Shown one piece after another: positions 26,504 through 35,247 of a DNA stretch of 64,000 bases; the stretch's first letter is position 1, and each line of letters begins with the position of its first letter. The notes under the pieces were generated by a model. The model saw only the letters and a list, made by a program, of their open reading frames with translations, was not told where the DNA came from and ran no database searches. The stretch spans positions 992,001 to 1,056,000 of the forward strand of contig NZ_JAHXZN010000001.1 in assembly GCF_019429485.1 (NCBI RefSeq), read 5' to 3'. The position numbers were made by a program, and so were the translations under genes. This DNA comes from Sphingomonas citri (GTDB lineage Bacteria > Pseudomonadota > Alphaproteobacteria > Sphingomonadales > Sphingomonadaceae).

Positions 26504-29500
26504 TCAGCCGAGATAGCCGAACCAGTCGCCGGTGAAGCTGAGCTGACCCGGCTGGATGCCTTTCAGCAGGATCGTGTTGCCGTCACCGAGGTCGATCAGC
26601 GTGTCGCTGCCGACGTCCGTCACGATCGGCGCGCCATCGAGCGTATAGGCGGCGAGATCGATCGTGTCGCCGCGGCCGAAGTCGCGGATCGTGTCCTTGC
26701 CGAAGCCGTCGGCGAAGACGAAGCGGTCGCTGCCGCTACCGCCGGTGAGGATGTCGTCGCCGGCACCGCCGATCAGCGTGTCGTTGCCTGCCTCCCCGCT
26801 GAGCGCGTTCGCACCGGCGCTACCGCGGATGACGTTGTTCAGCGCGTTGCCGGTGCCGCTATAGGCGCTGCCGCTGAGCGTCAGGTTCTCGACGTTGGCG
26901 GCGAGGCGATAGTCTACAGAGGCGAGCACGGTGTCGATGCCCTCAGCACCGAGTTCGATCACCTGGTCGCCGCGGCTGTCGACGACATAGGTGTCATTGC
27001 CTGCCTCGCCGCGTAGCACGTCGTCACCCTTGCCGCCGTCGAGCCGGTCGGCGCCGGCGCCGCCGAACAGCGTGTCGTTGCCGCTGCCGCCGTAGAGCCG
27101 ATCGTTGCCCTCCCAGCCGCGCAGCAGGTCGTTCCCGTCGAGGCCGTAGAGCGAGTCGTCGCCGCCGGTGCCGTACAGGTCGTTGTCGAGCCCATTGCCG
27201 GTGCCCGATCGCGCGGCGCCGGTGAGGTACAGCTTCTCGACGTGCGCGCCGAGCGTATAGTCGATCGCGGCATAGACGGTGTCGGTGCCCTGGTTCGGGT
27301 CCTCGATGACGACGTCGCCCCGGTTGTCGACGATATAGGTGTCGTTGCCCTGCTCGCCGCGCAGGACGTCGGCGCCGGTGCCGCCGTCGAGACGATCGTC
27401 GCCCCACCCGCCGAACAGCACGTCGCTGCCCGCGTCGCCGAACAGGCTGTCGTTGCCGCGCATGCCGTGCAGCTCGTTCGCCAGGCCGTTGCCGAGCAGC
27501 GTATCATTGCCGTCGCCGCTGACCGCGTTCTCGATCTGCGTGCCGGTGCCGATGGTGAAGGCCCTGGTGCCGCCGAAGCTCGTCACGCCGCCCTGTTTGA
27601 GCGAGATCGTCACGTCGCTGGCGATCGCGGCGGCGTTGATCCAATCGGTGCCGCCGTCGCTGTCGATCAACGTCCGGCGACCGCCCTCGCCCGCGATCGC
27701 GGCCATGGTGAAAAACTCGTTGGTGTAGGTGTAGACGTCACCGGTGCCGGGCGCGGCGCCGTACAGGTCGAGCTTGAGCGTGTTCACCGTGGTGCGATTG
27801 GCGTCATAGGCGCCGAACACGCCCGCGGTCTGCTCGAACTGGAAGGTCCAGGTACCCAGCGTGTCGACCCCGCGGAAGCCGCTGAGCCCGAAGGTGAAGG
27901 TCTGCGACGTGCCGGTGACCGTGGTGGCGTTGGTGTCGCTCAGGTCGATATAGCCCTCGGTGCCGTCGGGCGCGATCAGCTTGATCTTGAGCCCCACCGC
28001 GCTGGTGTTGAGCAGCGAGGTGCCGTCGCCGAGCTGCGTGGCGAAGTTGAGCGTGAGGTCGAGGTGCTCGACGTCGACGTCCTGAGTCACGCGGAACTGA
28101 AAGCTGGTCGGCGTGCCGACGAAATCATGAAATTGCGTGAGCGCTGTGTCGGCCTTGGTGGCGACCGAGGTCTTGCCGACGCGGATCGTGCCGGTGGTGG
28201 CGCTCACCTCATTGTCGCTGGTCTTGGCCGCGCCGAACAGCGACCACACCTCGGCGAGCCGCACCGCGTTATAGGCATCGACCGCGCCGTAGCCGTAATC
28301 GTTGCTGTAGTGCATCGCCCCGCCGTTCCAGCCGGCATCGTCGCCGTTAAGCTGGAACTGGCGATTGTTGAGCACATAGGTCAGCCCGCTGATCGTCGAG
28401 GTCGCCGCGGTCTGGCCGGTGTCGAAGGCGACCGGCAGCTTGGCCGAGGCGGCCAGGATGTCCTTGACATCGCGCCAGCCGAGCTCGCTGTTGGCGTCGA
28501 GGATCAGGCTGACGACACCGCTCACCACCGGGGTGGCGCCCGAGGTGCCGCCGAAGGAATCGGTATAGTCCTCGGCACCGCCCGGCTTGGCGATGGTGTT
28601 ATAGCCGTCGCGGCCGAGCAGGTCGGTGGTCACCTGGCCGGTGCCGCCGAGCTCGGCGTAATCGTTCGACGGCGCCGACACGAGCAGGTGCGCCCCGCTG
28701 TCGACGTACTGCGACGAGCTGCCGTCGACCTCGCGATACGAACCGACGGTGACGATGTGGCGGTCGCTCTTCCAGCTGTCGGCCTGACCGTCGATCACAT
28801 CGTTGCCCGCCGCCGCGACATGGACCGTACCCAGCCCACCGCGCCCCTCGGCCGAGCCGTAGCCGAGCGCGGTGACCATGCCGTTGGCGAAGGAGCCCGC
28901 GGTGGTCCGGGCCGCGGCGGTCGTGACATAGTCGAGCCCGCCCCAGCTGTGATTGGTGACGTCGTACCGGGCCGACTGTTTCACCGCCTCGAAGAATTTC
29001 GTGAGGTCGACGCCGTTGACGAAGATCCCCTCTTTCGAGTCATCCTCCGAATAGGGGTCGAAGATGTTCACGCCGGTGACGTGGGCGCCGTAGGCGACGC
29101 CCACACCGCCGGCGCCGTTGCGCTCGGCCGCGATCAGCCCCGCGACCGACGTGCCATGCGGGCCCGAGGCGGGGCGATAGTCGCCGTCATAGACCTTGCC
29201 GTCGACCACCACCTGCTTGGAGGCGTCGTAGTTCCCGTCCAGATCCCAATGCGCGTACTGCACCCCGGAATCGTAGACGCCGACGGTCACGTCCTTGCCG
29301 GTGTAATCCTTCCACACCGTCTGCAGGTCGCCGAGACGCTGGAGATGCCACTGGTCTTTCGCGAACGGATCGGCGACGTCGATCGCGTAGAGCTTGAAGG
29401 CGGTGGTGACGGCCTTGCCCGTCGAGAGATCAAAGGCGGGGATCGGCCCGGCGGCCGTAGCCGCGACGGTTGGAGCGATGTGCGGCTGAGCGCTCAGCGC

Positions 29501-29647
29501 GGCGGCGTCGAGCGGACCCGTCGTCGCGCGCTGCCCGACGGCAGCGGCACGCGCGTGCGCGAGCGCGGCCATGTCGCCGGGGCCGTAGGTACCCTGGTCG
29601 ATCCGCTGCCCGGCGGTCCGCGACGCGGTGTTGAGCTTCGATGCCAT
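26504..29647 (-). CDS. Secreted RTX-type subtilisin-like serine protease with P-domain
   Basis: A 1047-residue extracellular protease. The peptidase S8 domain has the triad D126 (GVYDSGV), H164 (GPHGTSVAG) and S369 (GTSGATP). A proprotein-convertase P-domain follows at roughly residues 535-670 (VEHLDLTLNFATQLGDGTSL, GTWTFQFEQTAGVFG). From about residue 705 come calcium-binding RTX nonapeptides of the GGxGxDxLx type in several blocks (GGWGDDRLDGGTGADVL, GGSGNDTLFGGAGADRL), ending in a short hydrophobic tail. There is no N-terminal signal, which fits type I secretion with a C-terminal signal; no ABC exporter is in the window. The ATG at 29647 is preferred over the longer frame because the upstream residues are low quality and run into intergenic sequence. 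A peptidase-inhibitor gene lies just upstream on the same strand. Confidence 0.9.
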   Translation of the reverse strand: MASKLNTASRTAGQRIDQGTYGPGDMAALAHARAAAVGQRATTGPLDAAALSAQPHIAPTVAATAAGPIPAFDLSTGKAVTTAFKLYAIDVADPFAKDQWHLQRLGDLQTVWKDYTGKDVTVGVYDSGVQYAHWDLDGNYDASKQVVVDGKVYDGDYRPASGPHGTSVAGLIAAERNGAGGVGVAYGAHVTGVNIFDPYSEDDSKEGIFVNGVDLTKFFEAVKQSARYDVTNHSWGGLDYVTTAAARTTAGSFANGMVTALGYGSAEGRGGLGTVHVAAAGNDVIDGQADSWKSDRHIVTVGSYREVDGSSSQYVDSGAHLLVSAPSNDYAELGGTGQVTTDLLGRDGYNTIAKPGGAEDYTDSFGGTSGATPVVSGVVSLILDANSELGWRDVKDILAASAKLPVAFDTGQTAATSTISGLTYVLNNRQFQLNGDDAGWNGGAMHYSNDYGYGAVDAYNAVRLAEVWSLFGAAKTSDNEVSATTGTIRVGKTSVATKADTALTQFHDFVGTPTSFQFRVTQDVDVEHLDLTLNFATQLGDGTSLLNTSAVGLKIKLIAPDGTEGYIDLSDTNATTVTGTSQTFTFGLSGFRGVDTLGTWTFQFEQTAGVFGAYDANRTTVNTLKLDLYGAAPGTGDVYTYTNEFFTMAAIAGEGGRRTLIDSDGGTDWINAAAIASDVTISLKQGGVTSFGGTRAFTIGTGTQIENAVSGDGNDTLLGNGLANELHGMRGNDSLFGDAGSDVLFGGWGDDRLDGGTGADVLRGEQGNDTYIVDNRGDVVIEDPNQGTDTVYAAIDYTLGAHVEKLYLTGAARSGTGNGLDNDLYGTGGDDSLYGLDGNDLLRGWEGNDRLYGGSGNDTLFGGAGADRLDGGKGDDVLRGEAGNDTYVVDSRGDQVIELGAEGIDTVLASVDYRLAANVENLTLSGSAYSGTGNALNNVIRGSAGANALSGEAGNDTLIGGAGDDILTGGSGSDRFVFADGFGKDTIRDFGRGDTIDLAAYTLDGAPIVTDVGSDTLIDLGDGNTILLKGIQPGQLSFTGDWFGYLG

Positions 29648-29933
29648 GCCTGTCTCACTCCCGGTGAAGGTCGGCCGGCCGGGGATGCACGAGCGCGCGG
29701 CGGTGGTGCCGCCGTTGTCGTCGCCGCCGCTCCCTGATCGGTCGGACGCACATTGTTGCTCGAGCGAGGTCGAGGTTAACTGTGGCGAGAGAGGCTGACA
29801 AGGCGAAGAATTACAGCGCCGCAATAAAGCACAGGCGGCTCAAACTTGTCCTTTAGTTCTTCAATGAGCGGCGCAGCGCAATGATCGTGCTCATACGACG
29901 GTAACCCGCTCGGTGAGGCAGACCAACGATCGC

Positions 29934-30248
29934 TCAGCCGCAGGTGATCTCGATCACCTGTCCCGCCGAGTCGAGGATCACGTTGAGCCGGTCCTCGCGC
30001 AGATCCATCGTCCGTGGCTGACCGACGCGGAGCAGCCGCACCTCACGATGACGATCGCTCAGCAGCGGCGCCCGCATCTCCTCGGACCATTTCTTGCCGA
30101 CGAGGTCGGCGCCGCCACAGCTCGTCGCCGGTGCAGCTCCCGCGAGCCGGCGGTGCGCGCCCGGCGGCGCCAGTCGCGAGCGGCCCTGCGCCTGCTGATC
30201 GGGCCCATCGGTCATCAGCGGCGCTCCGAGGATGAGGAGAGTGAACAT
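29934..30248 (-). CDS. I78-family peptidase inhibitor
   Basis: A 104-residue protein whose C-terminal two thirds match the I78 inhibitor family: CGGADLVGKKWSEE, then RVGQPRTMDLREDRLNVILD and VIEITCG, with the two conserved Cys. I78 members are small serine-protease inhibitors. AGGGAAGCC lies before ATG 30248, and the short hydrophobic N-terminus (MFTLLILGAPLM) may be a minimal export signal. The gene precedes the RTX subtilisin-like protease on the same strand with a 286-base gap, so it may protect the producing cell from that enzyme; this is inferred. The stretch 29648-29933 holds no other gene. Confidence 0.75.
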   Translation of the reverse strand: MFTLLILGAPLMTDGPDQQAQGRSRLAPPGAHRRLAGAAPATSCGGADLVGKKWSEEMRAPLLSDRHREVRLLRVGQPRTMDLREDRLNVILDSAGQVIEITCG

Positions 30249-30395
30249 GGCTTCCCTCGTGTCAGACGGTGATCCACTATACGCGGGTAAACGACCTGTC
30301 GTGAAGCCGCCGCTGGCCCACCGATCCGGGTAGCTGTGTTTCTCCAAGCCTTTTCGCGGGATGACAGCCGCTTTCGACTATGTCACAGGCCCCGC

Positions 30396-30539
30396 ATGAT
30401 CGACGTCACTCGCGAACTCGTCGCTTATGCGATCATCGGCGCGGTCCTGCTGATCGCCGTGCCGACGGCGCTGGTCGTGTTGCGCCGGCGCCATCGTCAG
30501 AAGCTGCGCCGGCGCGGCATCAAACGCTACGGTCATTGA
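30396..30539 (+). CDS. Small single-span membrane protein
   Basis: A 47-residue frame with one hydrophobic segment (LVAYAIIGAVLLIAVPTALVVL) and a strongly basic tail (RRRHRQKLRRRGIKRYGH), the layout of an N-out/C-in single-span protein. The function is unknown. The ATG at 30396 is favoured because upstream codons do not look coding. It stands alone between two oppositely oriented genes. Confidence 0.55.
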   Translation: MIDVTRELVAYAIIGAVLLIAVPTALVVLRRRHRQKLRRRGIKRYGH

Positions 30540-30597
30540 GCGCCCGATACCAGAGCGACCGAATCCACCCTCTGGCCCGTCACATCGCCCAGATCAT

Positions 30598-30810
30598 TCA
30601 GCCAGCGTGGCGACGCGCGACCATCTCCTCGGATAAGCGCTCCACGGCGCGGCTGCCGGTCGAACGGAACAGCCCTGGTATCAGCGCGTGGATCAGGCAC
30701 GCCGCGCCCGCGCCGATCATGGTGAGCCCGAAACGCGCGGCGACCTGCGCGTGTGCGGCGTAGCTCTCCCCCACCGCGCGCGGGTGATCGACGAACATCC
30801 GGTTGAGCAT
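30598..30810 (-). CDS. DUF6356 family protein
   Basis: A 70-residue protein starting MLNRMFVDHPRAVGESY, the hallmark of DUF6356, a small family common in sphingomonads, followed by one hydrophobic stretch (FGLTMIGAGAACLIHALIPGLF). GGAGG seven bases upstream fixes ATG 30810 rather than the longer frame. The function is unknown. It is divergent from the Lrp-family gene. Confidence 0.75.
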   Translation of the reverse strand: MLNRMFVDHPRAVGESYAAHAQVAARFGLTMIGAGAACLIHALIPGLFRSTGSRAVERLSEEMVARRHAG

Positions 30811-30844
30811 AACGTGCCTCCTGCCTTCGCGAGAGAGCATAGCC

Positions 30845-30866
30845 ACGTTCAAAGGTGAGAACGTGT
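30845..30866. promoter_or_regulatory. Inverted repeat in the Lrp/DUF6356 intergenic region
   Basis: CACGTTC and GAACGTG form a perfect seven-base inverted repeat with an eight-base spacer in the divergent promoter region. It could be a regulator site. Confidence 0.4.
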
Positions 30867-30880
30867 CTCTTGCGCCTACT

Positions 30881-30896
30881 ATCTAGGGGTAGATAC
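30881..30896. promoter_or_regulatory. Candidate Lrp-type operator
   Basis: TATCTAGGGGTAGATA has perfect six-base arms and lies 25 bases before the Lrp-family start codon, a normal position for autoregulation. Confidence 0.5.
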
Positions 30897-30921
30897 CAGC
30901 ATACCGTGCTATGATCGGCCT

Positions 30922-31389
30922 ATGACGGAGAATATCATTCTCGATGCCACCGATCGACGCTTGCTCGCGCTGCTCCAGGAGGATGCGACGATCTCGATCG
31001 CCGATCTCGCCGAGCGGGTGAGCCTCTCACCCACGCCGTGCTGGAAGCGAGTGAAGCGGCTCGAGCGAGTCGGGCTGATCCGCTCACGAGTGGCACTGCT
31101 CGATCGTGGCGCGCTCGGGCTCGACGTCACCGTCTTCGTCGCCGTGCGCACGACGCAGCACAGCGACGAGTGGCTGCAGACCTTCGCCGAGGGCGTGGCG
31201 CGGATCCCCGAGGTGGTGGAATTCTACCGGATGAGCGGCGAGGTCGATTACCTGCTGAAGGTCGTCGCGCGCGACATCGCCGACTATGACCGGATCTATC
31301 GCAAGCTGATCAAGGTCGCGCCGCTGCACGACGTCAGCTCCTCGTTCGCGATGCAGGAGATCAAGTCGACGACCGCGCTGCCGCTTTAA
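30922..31389 (+). CDS. Lrp/AsnC family transcriptional regulator
   Basis: A 155-residue regulator with an N-terminal winged helix (LDATDRRLLALLQEDATISI, SLSPTPCWKRVKRLERVGLI) and a C-terminal RAM effector domain (VEFYRMSGEVDYLLKVVARD). Family members sense amino acids and form octamers. Palindromes in the upstream region suggest self-control. It converges on proC with a 13-base gap, but no specific target is evident. Confidence 0.92.
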   Translation: MTENIILDATDRRLLALLQEDATISIADLAERVSLSPTPCWKRVKRLERVGLIRSRVALLDRGALGLDVTVFVAVRTTQHSDEWLQTFAEGVARIPEVVEFYRMSGEVDYLLKVVARDIADYDRIYRKLIKVAPLHDVSSSFAMQEIKSTTALPL

Positions 31390-31402
31390 CCGTCACCCTT
31401 TG

Positions 31403-32191
31403 CTACCGCCCCGCCGCCATCTCCGCGCCGCGCCGCGCCACCGCGCACAGCGTCTCCTCGACCAGCGCCGTCAGAGCGCGATCGCGGTCGAGCACGTCGA
31501 GCCCGGCGCGGGTCATGCCACCGGGGCTCGCCACCGCGTCGGCCAGCTCGGCCGGGCTACGCTCGCTGGCCGAGGCCATCGCCGCCGCGCCGTCGACGGT
31601 CGCCAGCGCCACCGCTTCGGCCTCCTTGCGCGACAGGCCGGTCGCGACGCCGCCCGCGGTCAGCGCGTCGATGAAGCGGAAGAGGAAGGCGGGTCCGGTA
31701 CCCGACAGCGCGCCCGCGGCGGCGAAGCGCGCCGCGTCGTCGAACCATTCGACCAGGCCCAGCGGCGCGAGCAGCCGGTCCGCCACGGCGCGCGCCGCCG
31801 CCGGCGTGTCGGGCGCGTGCACCGCGACGACGCCGCGGCCGAGCTCGACCGGCAAATTGGGCATGGTCTGTATCGGCACCGGGCCGGGGAAGGCCGCCGC
31901 CAACCGTGCCGGATCGGCGCCGGCCAGCATCGAGACGAGCAGCGGCGCGGCGGCGACGCGCGCGCGATGCACCGCCGCCACGGCGTCGAGCTGCTGCGGC
32001 TTGATGCCGAGGATCACCGCGTCGGGCGGCGGCGCGTCGGGCAGCTCACGCGCCTGGCGCACGCCGACGGGCAGCACGCGATGCTGGCGGTTGACGACGT
32101 CGACGTCCTCGGCCGCGACCACGCCGCTCGCCAGCCAGCGCCGCAGCATCGCCGAGGCCATGTTGCCGCAGCCGATCATCCACAGCCGCAT
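31403..32191 (-). CDS. proC: Pyrroline-5-carboxylate reductase
   Basis: Final step of proline synthesis: reduces 1-pyrroline-5-carboxylate with NAD(P)H in the cytoplasm. The Rossmann motif is at the N-terminus (MIGCGNMASAMLRRWL), VILGIKPQQLD follows, and the family signature lies in the C-terminal half (ALSGTGPAFLFRFIDALTAG, VASPGGMTRAGL). At 262 residues it is normal length. It is the last gene of a minus-strand run (TspO, ubiK, YbjN, proC) with six bases to the YbjN gene; YbjN-ubiK-proC neighbourhoods are common in sphingomonads. Confidence 0.93.
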   Translation of the reverse strand: MRLWMIGCGNMASAMLRRWLASGVVAAEDVDVVNRQHRVLPVGVRQARELPDAPPPDAVILGIKPQQLDAVAAVHRARVAAAPLLVSMLAGADPARLAAAFPGPVPIQTMPNLPVELGRGVVAVHAPDTPAAARAVADRLLAPLGLVEWFDDAARFAAAGALSGTGPAFLFRFIDALTAGGVATGLSRKEAEAVALATVDGAAAMASASERSPAELADAVASPGGMTRAGLDVLDRDRALTALVEETLCAVARRGAEMAAGR

Positions 32192-32197
32192 CGCGCG

Positions 32198-32725
32198 TCA
32201 GGCCTCGCCCGCCGTCTCGACCATCGCCGCCGCGATCGCCTCGGACGGCGACTTGCCGCCCCACAGCACGAACTGGAACACCGGGTAGAAGCGCTCGCAC
32301 TCGTCGATCGCGGATTCCACCAGCAGCTCGGCGGTGCTCAGCGCCATGGTGGCCTCGCCGTCCTCGGCCTCGATCGCGGTGGCGTTGCGGTAGAGCAGGA
32401 TGCCGCTGCTCGACCAGATCTCGAAATGCCCCATCCACAGCTGCTCGTTGACGAGCGCGAGCACCTCATAGACCGGCGCGCGCCGGCCCTCCGCCACCTT
32501 GACGTCAGGGAAAGCGAGCAGCTGGAGGACACCGTCCTCCTCGCGCCACAGCGCGCGCAGCTCGTACTCGGTCCAGCTGCCCTTGATCGACGCGGTGATC
32601 TCGTCCTCGCCGCGCTCGCACGGCCAGCCATGCGCGAGAAAATAGGCCTCGAGCATGTCGAGCGGCGCCTCGCCCGCATTGTCGTCGTCGGCCTCGTCGA
32701 GCATCAGTAACTTATCGCTTGGCAC
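32198..32725 (-). CDS. YbjN domain-containing protein
   Basis: A 175-residue cytoplasmic protein with the YbjN fold, related to type III secretion chaperones (LDMLEAYFLAHGWPCERGED, VYEVLALVNEQLWMGHFEIW, FYPVFQFVLWGGKSPSEAI). Biochemical function is not established. A GTG start at 32725 is chosen because AAGGGGG precedes it; the next ATG, at 32704, has no ribosome site. Confidence 0.85.
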   Translation of the reverse strand: MPSDKLLMLDEADDDNAGEAPLDMLEAYFLAHGWPCERGEDEITASIKGSWTEYELRALWREEDGVLQLLAFPDVKVAEGRRAPVYEVLALVNEQLWMGHFEIWSSSGILLYRNATAIEAEDGEATMALSTAELLVESAIDECERFYPVFQFVLWGGKSPSEAIAAAMVETAGEA

Positions 32726-32752
32726 GCGGCCCCCTTCTCTGGCGCGGCGCGA

Positions 32753-33013
32753 TCAGACGCCGGACTTGGCGGCCAGCGCCCCCTCGAGCGTCTCGATCCG
32801 TGCGCGCAGCGCCTCATTCTCGTCGCGCGCCGCGGCCGCCATCGCCTTGACCACCTCGAACTCGTCGCGCGCGACGAAATCAAGGCCACCGATCCACTCG
32901 CGCGCGCGGGCGCGCGCATTGGCTTCGGCCTCGCGCCCGACTCCTGCGAGCGTGCCCGCCGCACCGTTGAAGAGCTTGGCCAGATCGCCGAACAGATGGT
33001 TCTCGGACTGCAT
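32753..33013 (-). CDS. ubiK: Ubiquinone biosynthesis accessory factor UbiK (BMFP domain)
   Basis: An 86-residue protein of the BMFP family: an amphipathic N-terminus (SENHLFGDLAKLFNGAAGTL) and a C-terminal coiled coil (ARDENEALRARIETLEGALA). UbiK helps the ubiquinone-synthesis enzymes and binds lipid. The characteristic EFEVVKAMAAAARDEN is present. It lies 27 bases upstream of the YbjN gene. Confidence 0.85.
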   Translation of the reverse strand: MQSENHLFGDLAKLFNGAAGTLAGVGREAEANARARAREWIGGLDFVARDEFEVVKAMAAAARDENEALRARIETLEGALAAKSGV

Positions 33014-33037
33014 AAGATCAATTTCCTGTAGAGGCGC

Positions 33038-33559
33038 TTAACCGACCATCTGGGACGCCGCGGCCGGCGACACAAGCCGTTCCGCGTCGGGGTTGAGCTG
33101 ATCGATACGCCAGTTGAGCGTGCCGGCGAAACCCAGCCACATCATATACGGGACGAGCAGCCACGCGGCGCGACGGCGCACCTGCGCGAAGACGAAGGTG
33201 GTGAGGATCGTCAGCCCTAAGATCGCGACGATCAGCAGGAACGCCGCCGAGACCTGATGCGCGCCGAAGAAGAGTGGCGTCCACAGCAGGTTGCCGATAA
33301 GCTGCGCGGCGAACAGCGCGACCGCGAGCCAGCGCAGTCGCGCCCCACGCGCGCTCAGCACCAGCGCGAGCGCGACGCCCATCATCACGTACAGCAGCGA
33401 CCAAGCGACCGGGAAAAGCCAGCCCGGCGGGGTCAGCTCGGGCTTGGCCAGCGCGCGATACCAGCCGTTAGCGTCGCCCGACGGCACCGTCCGCCCCGAC
33501 AGGAAGCCCAGCAGCAGCACGCCGGGCACCGCCACCGCCGCCCAGCGCAGGAACGACAT
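33038..33559 (-). CDS. TspO/MBR family membrane protein
   Basis: A 173-residue protein with five membrane segments of the TspO/peripheral benzodiazepine receptor family, which binds porphyrins and affects tetrapyrrole or stress regulation. Motifs are WYRALAKPELTPPGWLFPVAW, WTPLFFG and WLGFAGTLNW. ATG 33559 (MSFLRWAAVAV) starts at the first membrane segment; a GTG at 33592 with GGGAG before it would add eleven residues and cannot be excluded. Confidence 0.88.
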   Translation of the reverse strand: MSFLRWAAVAVPGVLLLGFLSGRTVPSGDANGWYRALAKPELTPPGWLFPVAWSLLYVMMGVALALVLSARGARLRWLAVALFAAQLIGNLLWTPLFFGAHQVSAAFLLIVAILGLTILTTFVFAQVRRRAAWLLVPYMMWLGFAGTLNWRIDQLNPDAERLVSPAAASQMVG

Positions 33560-33667
33560 CCGCAACTGCTCCTTGGAAGCGACACCCCCCACCTTCGTCT
33601 CCCGATCGGTCCGTCCCGGTACTGCTGCCGGAACGCCTCGGTCAGGTAAATGGTACTTTTCCCAATT

Positions 33668-34402
33668 TTACGCGCGCGTCGCGCCGACGAGGAACTCCAC
33701 GTTGCCCTCGGGCCCGGTGATCGGGCTCTCGACCACCCCCTGGACCTGCCAGCCGCCCTGCTCAAGCCACGCCACCACCTCGGCGCAGACTCGCGCGTGA
33801 ACGACGGGGTCGCGCACCACCCCGCCCTTGCCCACCTCGAGGCGCCCGGCCTCGAACTGCGGCTTGATCAGCGCCAGCACGCGACCGCCTGGGCCGACGA
33901 AGCCGAGCGGCACCTCGAGCACCTTGGCCAGGCCGATGAAGCTCGCGTCGCACACCACCAGGTCGACCGGCTCGGGCACGTGCGCGGCCGTGAGCAGCCG
34001 CGCGCTGGTCTGCTCGTGGACGGCGACGCGCGGATCCTGCCGCAGCTTCCAGGCGAGTTGGTTGGTACCGCTGTCGACCGCATAGACACGCGCCGCGCCG
34101 CGACTGAGCAGCACGTCGGTGAAGCCGCCGGTCGAGCTGCCGACGTCGATCGCCACCGCGCCGGTCACGTCCCAACCGAAGTGATCGAGCCCGTGCGCCA
34201 GCTTGATCCCGCCGCGCGACACCCAGGGATGATCCCGCCCGCGCACCTCCAGCGCGACGTCGTCCGCGAGCGCCTGCCCCGGCTTGTCGACCTTGCGCTC
34301 ACCGGCGAACACCAGCCCCGCCATCACCAGCGCCTGCGCGCGCGTGCGCGACTCGGCGAGGCCGCGATCGACGAGCATTTGGTCCACGCGCTGCTTGGGC
34401 AT
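33668..34402 (-). CDS. tlyA: TlyA-family rRNA 2'-O-methyltransferase
   Basis: A 244-residue protein with an N-terminal S4 RNA-binding domain (RVDQMLVDRGLAESRTRAQA) and an FtsJ-like methyltransferase (AIDVGSSTGGFTDVLLSRGA, DLVVCDASFI, LALIKPQFEAG). TlyA enzymes methylate ribosomal RNA. Older labels call it hemolysin A. It sits alone, divergent from the RBBP9-type hydrolase gene. Confidence 0.9.
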   Translation of the reverse strand: MPKQRVDQMLVDRGLAESRTRAQALVMAGLVFAGERKVDKPGQALADDVALEVRGRDHPWVSRGGIKLAHGLDHFGWDVTGAVAIDVGSSTGGFTDVLLSRGAARVYAVDSGTNQLAWKLRQDPRVAVHEQTSARLLTAAHVPEPVDLVVCDASFIGLAKVLEVPLGFVGPGGRVLALIKPQFEAGRLEVGKGGVVRDPVVHARVCAEVVAWLEQGGWQVQGVVESPITGPEGNVEFLVGATRA

Positions 34403-34522
34403 GACGCCCTATCGCGCCGCAACGGCGGCGCCGCAACCGCTCGTCGCTCGCGCGCCTCCGCTCGCGTCAAATGCTGCGGCGCAGGATTGCCGATCGATTT
34501 AGTGGGTAATAACTAAAGAGCA

Positions 34523-34566
34523 GAGGCCGCGGCCGTGCCGACCCCTAGACCGATCGCCGCGGCCTC
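34523..34566 (+). promoter_or_regulatory. Perfect inverted repeat in a 5' leader
   Basis: GAGGCCGCGGC (34523-34533) and GCCGCGGCCTC (34556-34566) form a perfect eleven-base stem with a 22-base loop. The stem ends a few bases before the ribosome site of the next gene, so it may affect its mRNA stability or translation, or mark the end of a short upstream transcript. Confidence 0.5.
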
Positions 34567-34584
34567 ACCAACTGGAGGTATGTC

Positions 34585-35247
34585 ATGGGACATTCCGCGT
34601 TCGATCTGTCGGTGCAGCCGACCGTTCTAACCGTCCCGGGGCTGGGCGGATCCGGGCCGTCGCACTGGCAGACATTGTGGGAGAAAGGCCGTCCCGACAC
34701 TGCCCGGATCGAGCTGGGCATGTGGGACCGGCCGCATCGCAACGCCTGGGTCACCAAGATCGACCAGGCCGTGGCGAGCGCGCGCGCGCCGGTGATCCTG
34801 GTCGCGCACAGTCTCGGCTGCGTCGCGGTGGCATGGTGGGCCTCGCTTAGCCCGCAACCCTATGGCTGGCCAGTCGCGGGGGCGCTGCTGGTCGCTCCCG
34901 CCGACGTCGACCGCGCCGGCGTCGCGCCCGAGCTCGCCCCCTTCGCGCCGGCACCGAAACAGCCGCTGCCCTTCCCCTCGATCGTGGTCGCGTCGAGCGA
35001 CGATCCCTGGGTCACGCTGGAGCGCGCGCACAGCCTCGCGGTCGACTGGGGCAGCCACTTCATCGATTACGGCGCCTGCGGTCACATCAACGCCGCGAGC
35101 GGGCTGGGGCGCTGGCCCGAGGGGCTCGAGCTGCTCGACCGCGTGATCGCCGCCGCGGGCGGCCCGCACGGCGAGGCGCGCACCCCCGGCGACGCGCGCG
35201 CGATCCTGGCGCGCCCGCGCGAACAGCAAGCCGGGCTACGAGTGTGA
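34585..35247 (+). CDS. RBBP9/YdeN-family serine hydrolase
   Basis: A 220-residue alpha/beta hydrolase of the RBBP9/YdeN family. The nucleophile is the Ser of VAHSLGCVAVAWW, the acid is in VASSDDPWV, and the His is in YGACGHINAASGLGRWPEG. The N-terminus has the family start VLTVPGLGGSGPSHWQTLWE. It is cytoplasmic, with unknown substrate. The ATG has TGGAGG upstream and lies just after a long inverted repeat. Confidence 0.88.
   Translation: MGHSAFDLSVQPTVLTVPGLGGSGPSHWQTLWEKGRPDTARIELGMWDRPHRNAWVTKIDQAVASARAPVILVAHSLGCVAVAWWASLSPQPYGWPVAGALLVAPADVDRAGVAPELAPFAPAPKQPLPFPSIVVASSDDPWVTLERAHSLAVDWGSHFIDYGACGHINAASGLGRWPEGLELLDRVIAAAGGPHGEARTPGDARAILARPREQQAGLRV

Noticed and set aside
27242..29737. 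831-codon frame antisense to the RTX protease
   Set aside because: Mirror of the repetitive RTX and protease codons; no recognisable protein.
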